Source: Thiobacillus sp. | GTDB taxonomy: Bacteria > Pseudomonadota > Gammaproteobacteria > Burkholderiales > Thiobacillaceae | Assembly: GCA_024235835.1 (NCBI GenBank) | Contig: JACKLQ010000001.1 | Span: forward strand, 558,001-622,000 | Direction: 5' to 3' | Length of the DNA: 64,000 bases | Part shown: positions 51,835 to 60,724 of the stretch, piece after piece | Layout: every line of letters begins with the position of its first letter | Position numbering within the stretch: position 1 is the first letter of the stretch | Notes under the pieces: model-generated | Databases searched by the model: none | What the model was told of the DNA's origin: nothing | The model's input: only the letters and a program-made list of their open reading frames with translations | Position numbers and translations under genes: made by a program

Positions 51835-53798
51835 TCCGCCTTGGCTGAAAAGAAACCCATGGCGTCTTCCCTCTTGCGGCTGCGGCGCATGGGCGGCAGG
51901 GCCTGCCAGATGCGGCGGCCGTAGGGCTTTTCCACCAGGCGGGGGTCGCAGATCATGAGCACGCCCCGGTCCGACTCCCGGCGGATGAGGCGCCCCGCTC
52001 CCTGCTTCAGGCTGATGACTGCGTGGGGCAGCTGGTAGTCGAAGAAGGGGTTCTTTCCCGCCCGCTTCAGGGCGTCCACCCGGGCGGCCAGGACGGGGTC
52101 GTCCGGGGGCTGGAACGGCAGCCTGTCGATGACCACCAGGGACAGGGCCTCGCCGGCCACGTCCACGCCCTCCCAGAAGCTCTGGCTGCCCAGCAACACG
52201 GCATTGCCCAGGCGGCGGAACTCGTCCAGCAATTCGCTGCGGCTTTTCTCCCCCTGCAGGAGCAGGGGGTACGACTCGCCCGCCCCGGTCATGCGGGCCT
52301 GGACAAGGCGGTGGGCCTCGTTCATGGCCCGCAGGCTGGTGAACAGCAGGAAGGCCCGGCCGCCGCTGGCCTGCAGCACAGGCCAGGTAGCCTCCACCAC
52401 GGCCTCGGTGTAGCCCGGGGAATTGGGGTCCGGCATGCCCTCCGGCACATACAGCAGCGCCTGGCTGGGGTAATCGAAGGGGCTGTCCCAGACGCCCGTC
52501 TGGGCTTCCGCCAGGCCGACCTCCGAGAGGTAGTGGGAGAAGTCCCCGCGCACCGACAGGGTGGCGGACGTGAAGATCCAGGCCCGGGGGTCGTCCTCGA
52601 TCTGGCGGGCGAAAAGCTCGCCCGCGTTGAGGGGCGTGGCATGAAACAGCACGGCATGGGCGGTGGCCTCCAGCCAGCGCACCATGCCCGCCTCCGACAA
52701 GGGGGCCGAGTCAACCCCGGGGTGGCCCGGCGGTTGACTTGCAAGCCACCGCGCCAGCCTGTCGGAGGCTTCCCTGCAACGCTCGTGCAGGCGCGCCAGG
52801 GCCTCGGCCCGCTCCGCCTGGCTTTCCACCAGGGTGTCCAGCCTGGCCAGGCGCTGGACCATGACATCCACGGCGTCCTGGAACGCGGTCCGCTCCAGGG
52901 CCTTGGCCGCCGGCAGCCTGGCCAGGTTGGGGCCCAGGCCCAGCCTCACCTGGCGGGCGGCTGTTTCCAGGTCGCCGGCGGCCACGGGCAGGTCCGGGAA
53001 ATCCGGAGCGGAGATGGCGGACTCGGCCCGCACGTCCCGGCACAGGTCCACCAGCATCCCGGTGGTCACGGTCTCGCCGAAAAACAGGCTGGCGGTCTGG
53101 GGCAACTGGTGGGCCTCATCGAAGATGACGGCATTGCTGGCAGGCAGCAGTTCCCCGGCCCCTTCGTCCTTGAGCCATACGTCGGCGAAGAACAGGTGGT
53201 GATTGACCACCACCAGGTCCGCCTCCAGGGCCTTCTTGCGGGCCTTGAGCACGAAGCATTCCTTGTGCCGGGGACATTCGCCCCCCAGGCAGTTGTCCCG
53301 GGTGGAAGTGGCCCAGCCCCAGGCCGGCGAGTCCTCGGGCACGTCGGTGCAGGCCATGCGGTCGCCGCTATCGGTGACCGATGCGAAGCGGGCGATGTGC
53401 TGCAGATGCTGGACCTCCTCGCGACTCTTCAGGCGCGCATCCAGCAGGCCCCGCTCCAGGTGATAGTGACAGACGTAGTTGGCCCTCCCCTTAAGCAGGG
53501 CCACGGTGATGGGCCGCCGCAGGGCTTCCCGCACGGCGGGTATGTCCCGCTGGAAGAGCTGGTCCTGGAGCGTTTTCGTGCCCGTGGACAGGATCACCTT
53601 GCCGCCGAACAGCATGATGGGCACCAGATAGGCCAGGGTCTTGCCCGTGCCCGTGCCGGCTTCCACCACCAGACGCGCCCGATCCTCCAGGGCGGCCATG
53701 ATTGCGCCGCTCAACTCAAGTTGCTGGGCTCTGTGCCGATAACAGGTGATGGTCTGGGCCAGGGGGCCCTGGCTGGAAAAAAATTCGTCCAACTTCAT
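51831..53798 (-). CDS. DinG/YoaA-family ATP-dependent DNA helicase
   Basis: Protein of 655 aa, XPD-like superfamily 2 helicase. Walker A VVEAGTGTGKTLAYLVP is near residue 48. The Fe-S cluster cysteines lie in MACTDVPEDSPAW, DNCLGGECPRHKECF and the Walker B box is IFDEAHQLP. C-terminal motifs include LLFTSLRAMNEAH, GSQSFWEGVDVAGEALSLVVIDRLPF and QGAGRLIRRESD. It unwinds damaged or R-loop DNA. The length fits YoaA better than the 716-residue DinG. It is co-transcribed with the overlapping HIRAN gene downstream. Confidence 0.93.
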   Translation of the reverse strand: MKLDEFFSSQGPLAQTITCYRHRAQQLELSGAIMAALEDRARLVVEAGTGTGKTLAYLVPIMLFGGKVILSTGTKTLQDQLFQRDIPAVREALRRPITVALLKGRANYVCHYHLERGLLDARLKSREEVQHLQHIARFASVTDSGDRMACTDVPEDSPAWGWATSTRDNCLGGECPRHKECFVLKARKKALEADLVVVNHHLFFADVWLKDEGAGELLPASNAVIFDEAHQLPQTASLFFGETVTTGMLVDLCRDVRAESAISAPDFPDLPVAAGDLETAARQVRLGLGPNLARLPAAKALERTAFQDAVDVMVQRLARLDTLVESQAERAEALARLHERCREASDRLARWLASQPPGHPGVDSAPLSEAGMVRWLEATAHAVLFHATPLNAGELFARQIEDDPRAWIFTSATLSVRGDFSHYLSEVGLAEAQTGVWDSPFDYPSQALLYVPEGMPDPNSPGYTEAVVEATWPVLQASGGRAFLLFTSLRAMNEAHRLVQARMTGAGESYPLLLQGEKSRSELLDEFRRLGNAVLLGSQSFWEGVDVAGEALSLVVIDRLPFQPPDDPVLAARVDALKRAGKNPFFDYQLPHAVISLKQGAGRLIRRESDRGVLMICDPRLVEKPYGRRIWQALPPMRRSRKREDAMGFFSAKAE

Positions 53799-53841
53799 GG
53801 CAGGAGTTTAGCGGCCTTAACAGAACAATATGGAGAGGAGC

Positions 53842-54693
53842 ATGAATACCTTGATCCGATGGCTGATTCTCTGCCTTTTCGCCTGCTTCAGCGCAGGAGC
53901 ACGGGGGGAACTGGTGGAGTTGACCCTGCCCAATCGCGTGGTGGTGAAGGCGGAATACCGGGAGGGAAATTCTTCCAAGCCAGCGGTGCTGCTGGTCCAT
54001 GGCTTTCTCCAGACCCACAACTTCCATACCATCAACAGGTTGGTGGAATCCCTGGCCGAGGAAGGCTATTCCGTGCTGGCTCCCACCCTTTCCCTGGGCG
54101 TGCCCCACCGGATCCGCAGCCTGGCCTGCGAGTCGATCCACACCCACACCGTGACCAGCGGCACCGAGGAGATCAGCGCCTGGATCAGGTGGCTCAAGGC
54201 AAAGAATCCCCGCCCCATCATCCTGGCGGGACACAGCCTGGGCAACGTCTACAACCTGGCATACCTATCCAACTTCCCGGACCGGTCGGTGAGCAAGTTC
54301 GTGGGAATCAGCATCGTCGAAGGGCGCCTGAAGGACGGCGAGTCCTCCAGGGCCGGCATGGTGCGCAAGCTGCGCAAGTCCGTGCACAAAGGCAACAGGA
54401 AGGTCGTGGAAGGCCAGTTCTCCTTTTGCCAGAAGTACGTCTCCACGCCCGAAGGCCTGCTCAGTTACATGGAATGGGGGCCGGACAAGATCCTGAATGC
54501 CGTCGACAAGACCGGCATACCCGTCACCATGATCATGGGCAGCCGGGATGACCGGCTGGGGGCAGGCTGGCTGGACCGGCTCAAGCGCACCAGGGCCAAG
54601 GTCATCGTCATCGAGGGCGCCAACCACTTCATGGACGGCCAGTACGAGTTCGACCTGCTGGACCGTTTCCTGGATGAACTGAGGGCCCTCTGA
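53842..54693 (+). CDS. Exported alpha/beta hydrolase
   Basis: About 283 aa with a signal peptide (LILCLFACFSAGARG). The fold markers are PAVLLVHGFLQTHNFHT (oxyanion region), the nucleophile elbow ILAGHSLGNVYNLAYL, an acid in IMGSRDDRLGAG and the catalytic His in IEGANHFMDGQ near the end. Start at 53842 is fixed by a GGAGAGGAG ribosome-binding site. The substrate is unknown; ester or lipid hydrolysis is likely. It is divergent from the helicase and 7 nt ahead of the GGDEF-EAL gene. Confidence 0.85.
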   Translation: MNTLIRWLILCLFACFSAGARGELVELTLPNRVVVKAEYREGNSSKPAVLLVHGFLQTHNFHTINRLVESLAEEGYSVLAPTLSLGVPHRIRSLACESIHTHTVTSGTEEISAWIRWLKAKNPRPIILAGHSLGNVYNLAYLSNFPDRSVSKFVGISIVEGRLKDGESSRAGMVRKLRKSVHKGNRKVVEGQFSFCQKYVSTPEGLLSYMEWGPDKILNAVDKTGIPVTMIMGSRDDRLGAGWLDRLKRTRAKVIVIEGANHFMDGQYEFDLLDRFLDELRAL

Positions 54694-54700
54694 GCCTGCA

Positions 54701-57010
54701 ATGGCCCCGATCTCATTGAAGCCCCTCAGCATCAGCAGGCTGGCCCTGCTGTATCTGGCACTCTCGGCAGTGCTGCTGCTGGCCATTGCGACCTATTTCT
54801 GGCGCGAGATCGAGGAGACCACCCATCAGCTCCACCTGCACGAGACCCAGGCGGCCAAATCCGAGCTTGCGGAGGCCATCGGCGATGTGCGCAAGCGCAT
54901 GACCGAGATTTCCAGCGCCCTGGCCAATTGGGACGAGACCAAGCAGCAACTGGTTTTCCCCGAGTACTACACGCTGTGGCGGGACAACCGGGTACGGGAT
55001 GTGGGCATCGTTCCCCCCACCGTGGACAGCGTCGCCCTCTACGACAAGGCGGGCAACATCCTGATGAACTCCGACAGCCCGGACCCCATGCCGCTGAAGC
55101 TGCCGGGCTCCCCGCCCCTCACGCTGTTTCGCCGTGATGCGGGGCATGACCACCTGTATCAATACACCCCGGTCTTCGCCGACCCGGCCAAGGGTGTCCT
55201 GTTGGGTTACCTGGGACTGAAATTCGACCTCGTGGTGGAACTGACCCATGCCCGGGCCTACCGTTATGCGGACATGGCGACGCTGAGGGTGAGCATGGAC
55301 CCCAACAGCGCGGTGGATGCGTCCTCCGCGCTGGAATATCTGCAGGTCCAGGCCCAGCCCAACCCCGAGCTGCTGGAATTCCAGCGCCTGCTCGAAAACA
55401 GCCTGACCCGCCTGGCCCTGGCATTGCTGCTCACCCTGGCGCTGGCGGCGTTGCTGGTCAACCGACTGGTCGTCCGTCCCCTGCGCCGACTGTCGGAGGA
55501 GATAGACACCATGCGGGATGCCGGCGTCGACATAACGGCGCAGCGACTGGAAAGCCTGCCCGTGCTGGAACTGGAGAATGTTCGCCGCTCCTTCAACGAC
55601 TACCAGGCCAGGCTGGCGGACCTGCACCAGGACCTGGAGCAGACCAGCCAGGATTTCTTCGACCAGGCACGCCATGACGCCCTCACCGGCGCCTTCAACC
55701 GTCGCGCCTTCGACGAGGACTGGCGCGAAGGCATTCTGGACCGGCGCCTGGACAACATGGCCCTGATCCTCTTCGACTGCGACCATTTCAAGGCCATCAA
55801 CGACACCTACGGGCACAACGTGGGCGACGCCGTGATCCAGGCCATCGCCGCATGCCTGCAACAGGCCTTGCGGGCCGATGACCGCCTTTATCGCCTGGGC
55901 GGCGACGAGTTCGCCACCCTCATCACCGATACGGACGCGCGCCATGCCCAGAGCGTGGCCGAGCGTTGCCTGGAGCACATATTTGCCCACGACTTCCGCC
56001 AGCATGGACTGTCCGAGCCCGTCACCATCAGCATCGGCGTGGCCGTGTCCGATGACGGCCTTGGCAAAGGTCAACGCATCACCCTCACGGAACTGCAAAA
56101 GCGCGCTGACCTGGCCATGTACGCCGCCAAGCGCCCCGGTGGCCAGAAGATCGTGTTCTACACGCCGGACATCGGCAGCGTGGAGTCCCTGGTGGCCAAC
56201 CGCTCCATCAACGCCGTGTTCCGGGCCATCCAGGATCCGGACCTCATCGAGATCGCCTACCAGGCGGTGGTTCGCCTGCCGGGCATCGAGCAGGAATACT
56301 CGGAGGCCCTGACCCGCATCCGCTTCGAGGGCCAGCTGATCTTTCCGGGGGACATCTTCCCCATCATCCAGGACCGCAACCTGGACGCGGAATTCGACAT
56401 GGCCATCATCCGGGCCATCAACCGCGACATGGACACCGAAACCCTGCCGCCAGGCAAGGGGGTTTCCATCAACATCTCCGCCCAGGGCATCGTCAACGCC
56501 AAGGTCGTGGATGCCATGGTGGCCCTGCTGGAGGCGGAACAACGCCGCAAGATCGTGGTGGAAATCACGGAGACAGCCCTGATCACGCAGATGGAAACCG
56601 CCACGGCGAACATCCAGAGGCTCAGGTCTGTCGGCGCCCTCGTGGCCCTGGACGACTTCGGCAGCGGCTATTCTTCCCTGCGCTACCTGGCTTCCATGCC
56701 CGTGGACCTGGTGAAATTCGATATCTCCATGGTGCGCATGCTGGAGTCCGGCAACGCGCGGCAACAGCTCATGATCGAGGAGATTGCCCGCATGGTCATC
56801 GCCGCGGGCTACGACCTGGTGGCCGAGGGCATCGAAAGCCAGACATTGCTGGACAAGGTGGTGCGCCTGGGCTTTTCTCACGGCCAGGGCTATCTGTTCG
56901 GGAAGCCCGGGGAATACGGTAGCGGCGGCGGCCGCGCCCTGCCCGGCTCGGGTCCGGATCTCCAGGTCCGGGCAGCCCTGCTGGAGTCCTTTACTAGCCC
57001 AGGAAGTTGA
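54701..57010 (+). CDS. Membrane CHASE4-like GGDEF-EAL c-di-GMP enzyme
   Basis: Protein of 769 aa. A membrane segment (about 15-32) is followed by a periplasmic CHASE4-type sensor (about 35-230), a second segment (about 236-255) and a HAMP-like region. The GGDEF domain has RLGGDEF at 398-404 with the I-site RADD five residues before GGDEF. The EAL domain has SEALTRI near 535, INISAQG, VEITETAL, LDDFGSGYSSLRYL, VKFDISMV, AEGIES and GQGYLFGKP. All catalytic motifs of both domains look intact, so it may make or degrade c-di-GMP. It ends 17 nt inside the convergent flgL gene and probably shares an operon with the hydrolase. Confidence 0.93.
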   Translation: MAPISLKPLSISRLALLYLALSAVLLLAIATYFWREIEETTHQLHLHETQAAKSELAEAIGDVRKRMTEISSALANWDETKQQLVFPEYYTLWRDNRVRDVGIVPPTVDSVALYDKAGNILMNSDSPDPMPLKLPGSPPLTLFRRDAGHDHLYQYTPVFADPAKGVLLGYLGLKFDLVVELTHARAYRYADMATLRVSMDPNSAVDASSALEYLQVQAQPNPELLEFQRLLENSLTRLALALLLTLALAALLVNRLVVRPLRRLSEEIDTMRDAGVDITAQRLESLPVLELENVRRSFNDYQARLADLHQDLEQTSQDFFDQARHDALTGAFNRRAFDEDWREGILDRRLDNMALILFDCDHFKAINDTYGHNVGDAVIQAIAACLQQALRADDRLYRLGGDEFATLITDTDARHAQSVAERCLEHIFAHDFRQHGLSEPVTISIGVAVSDDGLGKGQRITLTELQKRADLAMYAAKRPGGQKIVFYTPDIGSVESLVANRSINAVFRAIQDPDLIEIAYQAVVRLPGIEQEYSEALTRIRFEGQLIFPGDIFPIIQDRNLDAEFDMAIIRAINRDMDTETLPPGKGVSINISAQGIVNAKVVDAMVALLEAEQRRKIVVEITETALITQMETATANIQRLRSVGALVALDDFGSGYSSLRYLASMPVDLVKFDISMVRMLESGNARQQLMIEEIARMVIAAGYDLVAEGIESQTLLDKVVRLGFSHGQGYLFGKPGEYGSGGGRALPGSGPDLQVRAALLESFTSPGS

Positions 57011-57947
57011 ACAGGGTCAGCCCCGCCGTACGGGCATAGGCGCGCTCGGCGGCCTCCAGGGAAGTCTGTCGCAACTGCAGCTCGACGATGGCCGAGGCCT
57101 GGTCCACCTGCTGGATGTCCCCCAAGGCGTTCTTTTCCAGCAGCAGGAGCGCATTGGTGGTGGTGCGGACGTCTTCCACCTCGCCATAGGCCGCCGCCAC
57201 CCGATGACTGATGTTGTCCAGGTTGGTGAGGGCGCTGTTGAGCAGGGACGTCCAACCAGCGATGTCGGCCACGGTGAGGGCGGCGCCCGGTATGGTGGCG
57301 ACGGCGTCGTCCAGTTGCTGCAGCAGGTCGTTGGCGGTCCCGGTCTGGAAAACCGAATCCACGTTGTCGTTGACGCGGACGTAGCGTCCCGTGTCCACCT
57401 CGAGCCAGCGGGAACCACCAGGACCTGTCTGGCCATCCGGCGCCGCCGCATTGGGCAGCAACGGGCTGCCGTTGTAGGTGGTGGCCACGGCGGTGCCGTC
57501 CAGGGGGTGGGCGTAGGGCACCGTGGTGGTGGCCTCGCCGGCGAATATGTAGTTGCCCTGGGGGTCCTGGGTGTTCGCCAGGCTGAGCAGGTGCCGGGTC
57601 ACGCTGCGCAACTGCTGGGAGATCGTGTCCCGCAATCCGCTGTCGTGGGAAGGACTGACGCCGGAGATCAGGTCATGGGCGTCCTCCAGGGTCTTGCGCA
57701 TCTCCGCCAGCACGGTGCTTTCATAACTCAGGCCGATGGTGGCCCGGTCCTGGTTGGAGGCGAACTGGGATCGCACCGCCACCCTGTTGGACAACTGCAG
57801 GATCTTTTCCGTCGCCAGGGGATCGTCCTTGGGGGCGAGGAACGCCTTGCCCGTCGCGATCTGCTGGTTGAGCCGGGAGATGGCCTGCTGGTTCTCGCGG
57901 ATGCCAGGCAGGCTCGAGTTGAAGTAGGAAAAACTGTCAATACGCAT
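56994..57947 (-). CDS. flgL: Flagellar hook-associated protein 3 (hook-filament junction)
   Basis: Protein of 317 aa. The flagellin-like N terminus (NQQAISRLNQQIATGKAFLAPKDDP) and C terminus (QTSLEAAERAYARTAGLTLFNFLG) form the coiled-coil D0/D1 ends, with a variable centre containing GNYIFAGE. It joins hook-associated FlgK to the filament. It is the last gene of the flgF-L run, and its 3' end overlaps the convergent GGDEF-EAL gene by 17 nt. Confidence 0.93.
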   Translation of the reverse strand: MRIDSFSYFNSSLPGIRENQQAISRLNQQIATGKAFLAPKDDPLATEKILQLSNRVAVRSQFASNQDRATIGLSYESTVLAEMRKTLEDAHDLISGVSPSHDSGLRDTISQQLRSVTRHLLSLANTQDPQGNYIFAGEATTTVPYAHPLDGTAVATTYNGSPLLPNAAAPDGQTGPGGSRWLEVDTGRYVRVNDNVDSVFQTGTANDLLQQLDDAVATIPGAALTVADIAGWTSLLNSALTNLDNISHRVAAAYGEVEDVRTTTNALLLLEKNALGDIQQVDQASAIVELQLRQTSLEAAERAYARTAGLTLFNFLG

Positions 57948-57958
57948 GGTGCTCTCCT

Positions 57959-59581
57959 TTACCGGACGATGCCGAGCACTTCATCGAACAGGCTCGAGGC
58001 GATCTGCATGGCCCGGGCAGCGGCCTGATAAGCCTGCTGGTAGCGGATCAGGTTCACCGCTTCCTCGTCCAGGTTCACGCCGGATATCTCCTGCTGGGAC
58101 GCCGTGGCCTGCTCCACCAAGGCCGAAAAGGCCGATTGGGACAGGTCCGCCTCTGCCGTCAGGCTTGCCGTGCGGCTGACGGACTCGTCGTAGGCTTCGG
58201 AAAAGCTGCGGGTGCCGTTGTTGAGGACCTGGCTGGTCCTCAGGTCGGCCATGGCCAGCATGTTGCTGTTGTCCCCCGGTCCGATGGCCGCCGCGCCGGC
58301 TGCCGCCACCTGGCTGGTACTGGTCAGCTCCATGCTCATCTGGCCGGCATAGTCGCCGATCAGCCAGCTCTCCCCCGCAGCGGGCGCCGGCACGCCGGCG
58401 GCCACGGTGAATCCCAGTCCGGCGGCATTGACGGCCGCGAGGTTGGCGTAGTTCGTGGTCACGCCCGTGGATAGCACGGTCACGTCATAGTCCGGGCCGT
58501 TGAAGTCGATCCGGTATCCAACCCGGTCCAGCAGCAGGTCGTTGGTGATGGTCATGTTGAGCTCACCCACCGTGGCCCCCTGGGCCACCACCGGGTTGGT
58601 GAAGAAGTCCACGCCAGCGTTCAAGTTGTAGTCCAGGCCGCCGCGATGCAGCGTGTTCACGCTGCTGGCCACGGCCATGGAGATGACGTTGAGATCGTCC
58701 AGGGCGGGCAGGAGGATGTCCTCCCGCTGGGCCAGCACGCCGCCCAGCTGGCCACCGGAGATCAGGCTGGAATCCAGGGTGATGGTGCTGGCCCCCAGGG
58801 TCAGGGCCGGCACCTTCAGGGTGCTGTCGCTTGGGTCGGTCACGGCGGACAGGCCGTAGGCCAGGGTTCCCACCACCAGGGGCTGGCCGCTGCCGATGAA
58901 GAGGTTGAGGCTGCCGTCCGACTGTTCGATGGTGGATACGTTGACCAGCTTGTTCAGGTCCGAGACGAGTTGTTGCCGCTGGTCGCGCAGGTCGTTGGCC
59001 GTTCGCCCGTTCACGCCTTCGTCCCGGGCAATGGTGTTGTTGAGGCCGGCGATCTGGGCTGAGAGGGCATTCACCTGCCGGGCGATGGCCTCGATGTCCG
59101 AGTTGGTGGCGGCACGCATGGACTTCAGCTTGTTGTCCAGGGTGTTGACGCGCCCCGCCAGGTTGTTGCCGGCGGAGAGCAGGTTCTGCCGCGCGGCGTT
59201 GGACGTGGGGTCGTTGGCCACCTCGTTGATGGCCGCGAAGTAATTGTCCAGGGCCGTGGAAAGACCGCTGCCCGCATCCCCCAGCATCTTGTCGATCTGG
59301 CTGGCCTGGGCGCCATAGGTCTCATGGCGGCTGAGCTGGGCCTGGTTCTGCAGCACCTCGTTGTCCAGGAAGCGGCTGTAGAGCTGGCGAACCGAAGTGG
59401 TGCTGGTACCCGTGCCGATATACCCGGTGGGCGAGTACTGGGCCTTGGTGGCGGCGAATACCGCCTCCTGGCGCCGGTAGCCGGCGGTGTTGACGTTGGC
59501 GATGTTGTGTTCCGTGGTGCGTATGCCCACCTGGGCCGCATTCAGGCCCGTCAACGCAACGCCTAGTATCCCTGATGGCAT
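57959..59581 (-). CDS. flgK: Flagellar hook-associated protein 1
   Basis: Protein of 540 aa. It opens with GVALTGLNAAQVGIRTTEHN and IANVNTAGYRRQEAVF, the rod/hook N-terminal signature. A long alpha-helical region follows, and it ends EEAVNLIRYQQAYQAAARAMQIASSLFDEVLG. It forms the first hook-filament junction layer. ATG 59581 has a strong GGAGG site. A small inverted repeat GTGAC-GTTCT-GTCAC lies 24 nt upstream (59605-59619). Confidence 0.95.
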   Translation of the reverse strand: MPSGILGVALTGLNAAQVGIRTTEHNIANVNTAGYRRQEAVFAATKAQYSPTGYIGTGTSTTSVRQLYSRFLDNEVLQNQAQLSRHETYGAQASQIDKMLGDAGSGLSTALDNYFAAINEVANDPTSNAARQNLLSAGNNLAGRVNTLDNKLKSMRAATNSDIEAIARQVNALSAQIAGLNNTIARDEGVNGRTANDLRDQRQQLVSDLNKLVNVSTIEQSDGSLNLFIGSGQPLVVGTLAYGLSAVTDPSDSTLKVPALTLGASTITLDSSLISGGQLGGVLAQREDILLPALDDLNVISMAVASSVNTLHRGGLDYNLNAGVDFFTNPVVAQGATVGELNMTITNDLLLDRVGYRIDFNGPDYDVTVLSTGVTTNYANLAAVNAAGLGFTVAAGVPAPAAGESWLIGDYAGQMSMELTSTSQVAAAGAAAIGPGDNSNMLAMADLRTSQVLNNGTRSFSEAYDESVSRTASLTAEADLSQSAFSALVEQATASQQEISGVNLDEEAVNLIRYQQAYQAAARAMQIASSLFDEVLGIVR

Positions 59582-59622
59582 GGCAACCTCCTGTTACCTT
59601 CGAAGTGACGTTCTGTCACAGC

Positions 59623-60591
59623 TCAAACTCCGCTCATCGCCACCCTGGCGATGACAGACTGCAATTTGCTTCCATAGGCCGGGTCGGTGGCATAGCCTCC
59701 GGCCACCAAACCCCTGGCGAAGGCAGACGCGTCTGCGCCGGCCTCCAGGGCATCGCCGTAACGGGTCTTGAGCAGGTTCGCGTAATCCCCGAAGGCGCTG
59801 TCGTAATCCGCGTAGGCGCGGAACCGCTGGGTCATCTTCATGGGCAGGCCCTGCCGGTATTCCGTGGTCAGGGTTTCCGCCACGGCACCATCCCAGCTAC
59901 GGCCTGCCTTGATACCGAACAGGTTGTGGCTGGACTTGCCTGCACCATCCTTGATCTCGTGGCGGCCCCAACCGGACTCCAGGGCCGCATGGGCCAGGAT
60001 GAAGTCCGCCGGCACGCCCGTGGCGGCAGCCGCGGCTTCGGCGTGGGGTCGCATGCGGGCGATGAAACCAGCCTTAATATCCGGGTTGGCAGTTGGCGGT
60101 TGCATCCCCGGAGAGGCCTTCGGCGAGGGCGCCGATGTCACCAACCCTGATTCGCCCACAGCCGGCGCATCGCTTGCGCCCAATGGCTGACCAACTCCTG
60201 GCTGGCCCACTCCCGGCTGGCCCACTCCCGTCGCCGACAACCCACCACCGGCCATCGACTGCCCACCGACCGCTGCCGAGTGCTTTTCGAGGGCCTTCAC
60301 CATCATGTCCGCGAAGCCCAGTCCCCTGCCCTTGGCCATCTGGGTGGCCCACTGCTGGTCCAGGAGATCCTGGTAGAGCTTCATGCCTTCGCCCCCGCTC
60401 ATGGGATCGTCCTCATCGCTGAACCGGGTCTGGCGCATGGCCTTCAGCATCTGGGACACGAGCAGGGACTCGAACTGCCTGGCAGCCCCCACCAGGGCCT
60501 CGCGGTCGCCATTGGCGGCCTTCAGGCGCAGGGCCTGGGCATCGGCCACGTCCACCGCCAGGCGATCGGGGACAAAACCGGCGGACATCAT
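59623..60591 (-). CDS. flgJ: Flagellar rod assembly protein / peptidoglycan hydrolase FlgJ
   Basis: About 322 aa. The N-terminal rod-scaffold domain has ARQFESLLVSQMLKAMRQTRF and GGEGMKLYQDLLDQQWATQM. The C-terminal glucosaminidase domain has FILAHAALESGWGRHEI and SSHNLFGIKAG. Between them is a long low-complexity linker (residues about 110-180) with the 5-residue repeat GVGQP three times. The start is ATG 60591 or 60588; the upstream extension lies in repeat DNA. It cuts the murein layer so the rod can pass. Confidence 0.93.
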   Translation of the reverse strand: MMSAGFVPDRLAVDVADAQALRLKAANGDREALVGAARQFESLLVSQMLKAMRQTRFSDEDDPMSGGEGMKLYQDLLDQQWATQMAKGRGLGFADMMVKALEKHSAAVGGQSMAGGGLSATGVGQPGVGQPGVGQPLGASDAPAVGESGLVTSAPSPKASPGMQPPTANPDIKAGFIARMRPHAEAAAAATGVPADFILAHAALESGWGRHEIKDGAGKSSHNLFGIKAGRSWDGAVAETLTTEYRQGLPMKMTQRFRAYADYDSAFGDYANLLKTRYGDALEAGADASAFARGLVAGGYATDPAYGSKLQSVIARVAMSGV

Positions 60592-60597
60592 TTTGAG

Positions 60598-60715
60598 GCG
60601 CCCTTCCCCATGGGCAGGGGCAAGGGGCAAGGACGGCGCCGCGCGCCTGCAAGGGCCAAGGAACGGCGAAAACCAACGGCTTTCCTTGTCCCTTGCCCCT
60701 TGCCCCTTGTCCCTA
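60598..60715. repeat. Intergenic heptamer/palindrome element between flgI and flgJ (copy C)
   Basis: Left arm GGGGCAAGGGGCAAGG (60617-60632) and right arm TTGCCCCTTGCCCCTTG (60693-60709) are inverted 7-bp-period repeats. The core at 60627-60652, on the opposite strand, matches copy B at 23 of 26 positions, including GGCGC/GCGCC. It fills the 133-nt gap of an otherwise tightly packed flagellar operon. Confidence 0.8.
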
Positions 60716-60724
60716 TCAACTGGC

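Noticed and set aside
52023..54551. 842-residue plus-strand reading frame over the helicase and hydrolase genes
   Set aside because: It spans the divergent helicase/hydrolase junction and is in the wrong frame for both, with shadow-type composition.
54713..56881. 722-residue minus-strand reading frame opposite the GGDEF-EAL gene
   Set aside because: Antisense shadow; the plus-strand frame has all GGDEF and EAL motifs.
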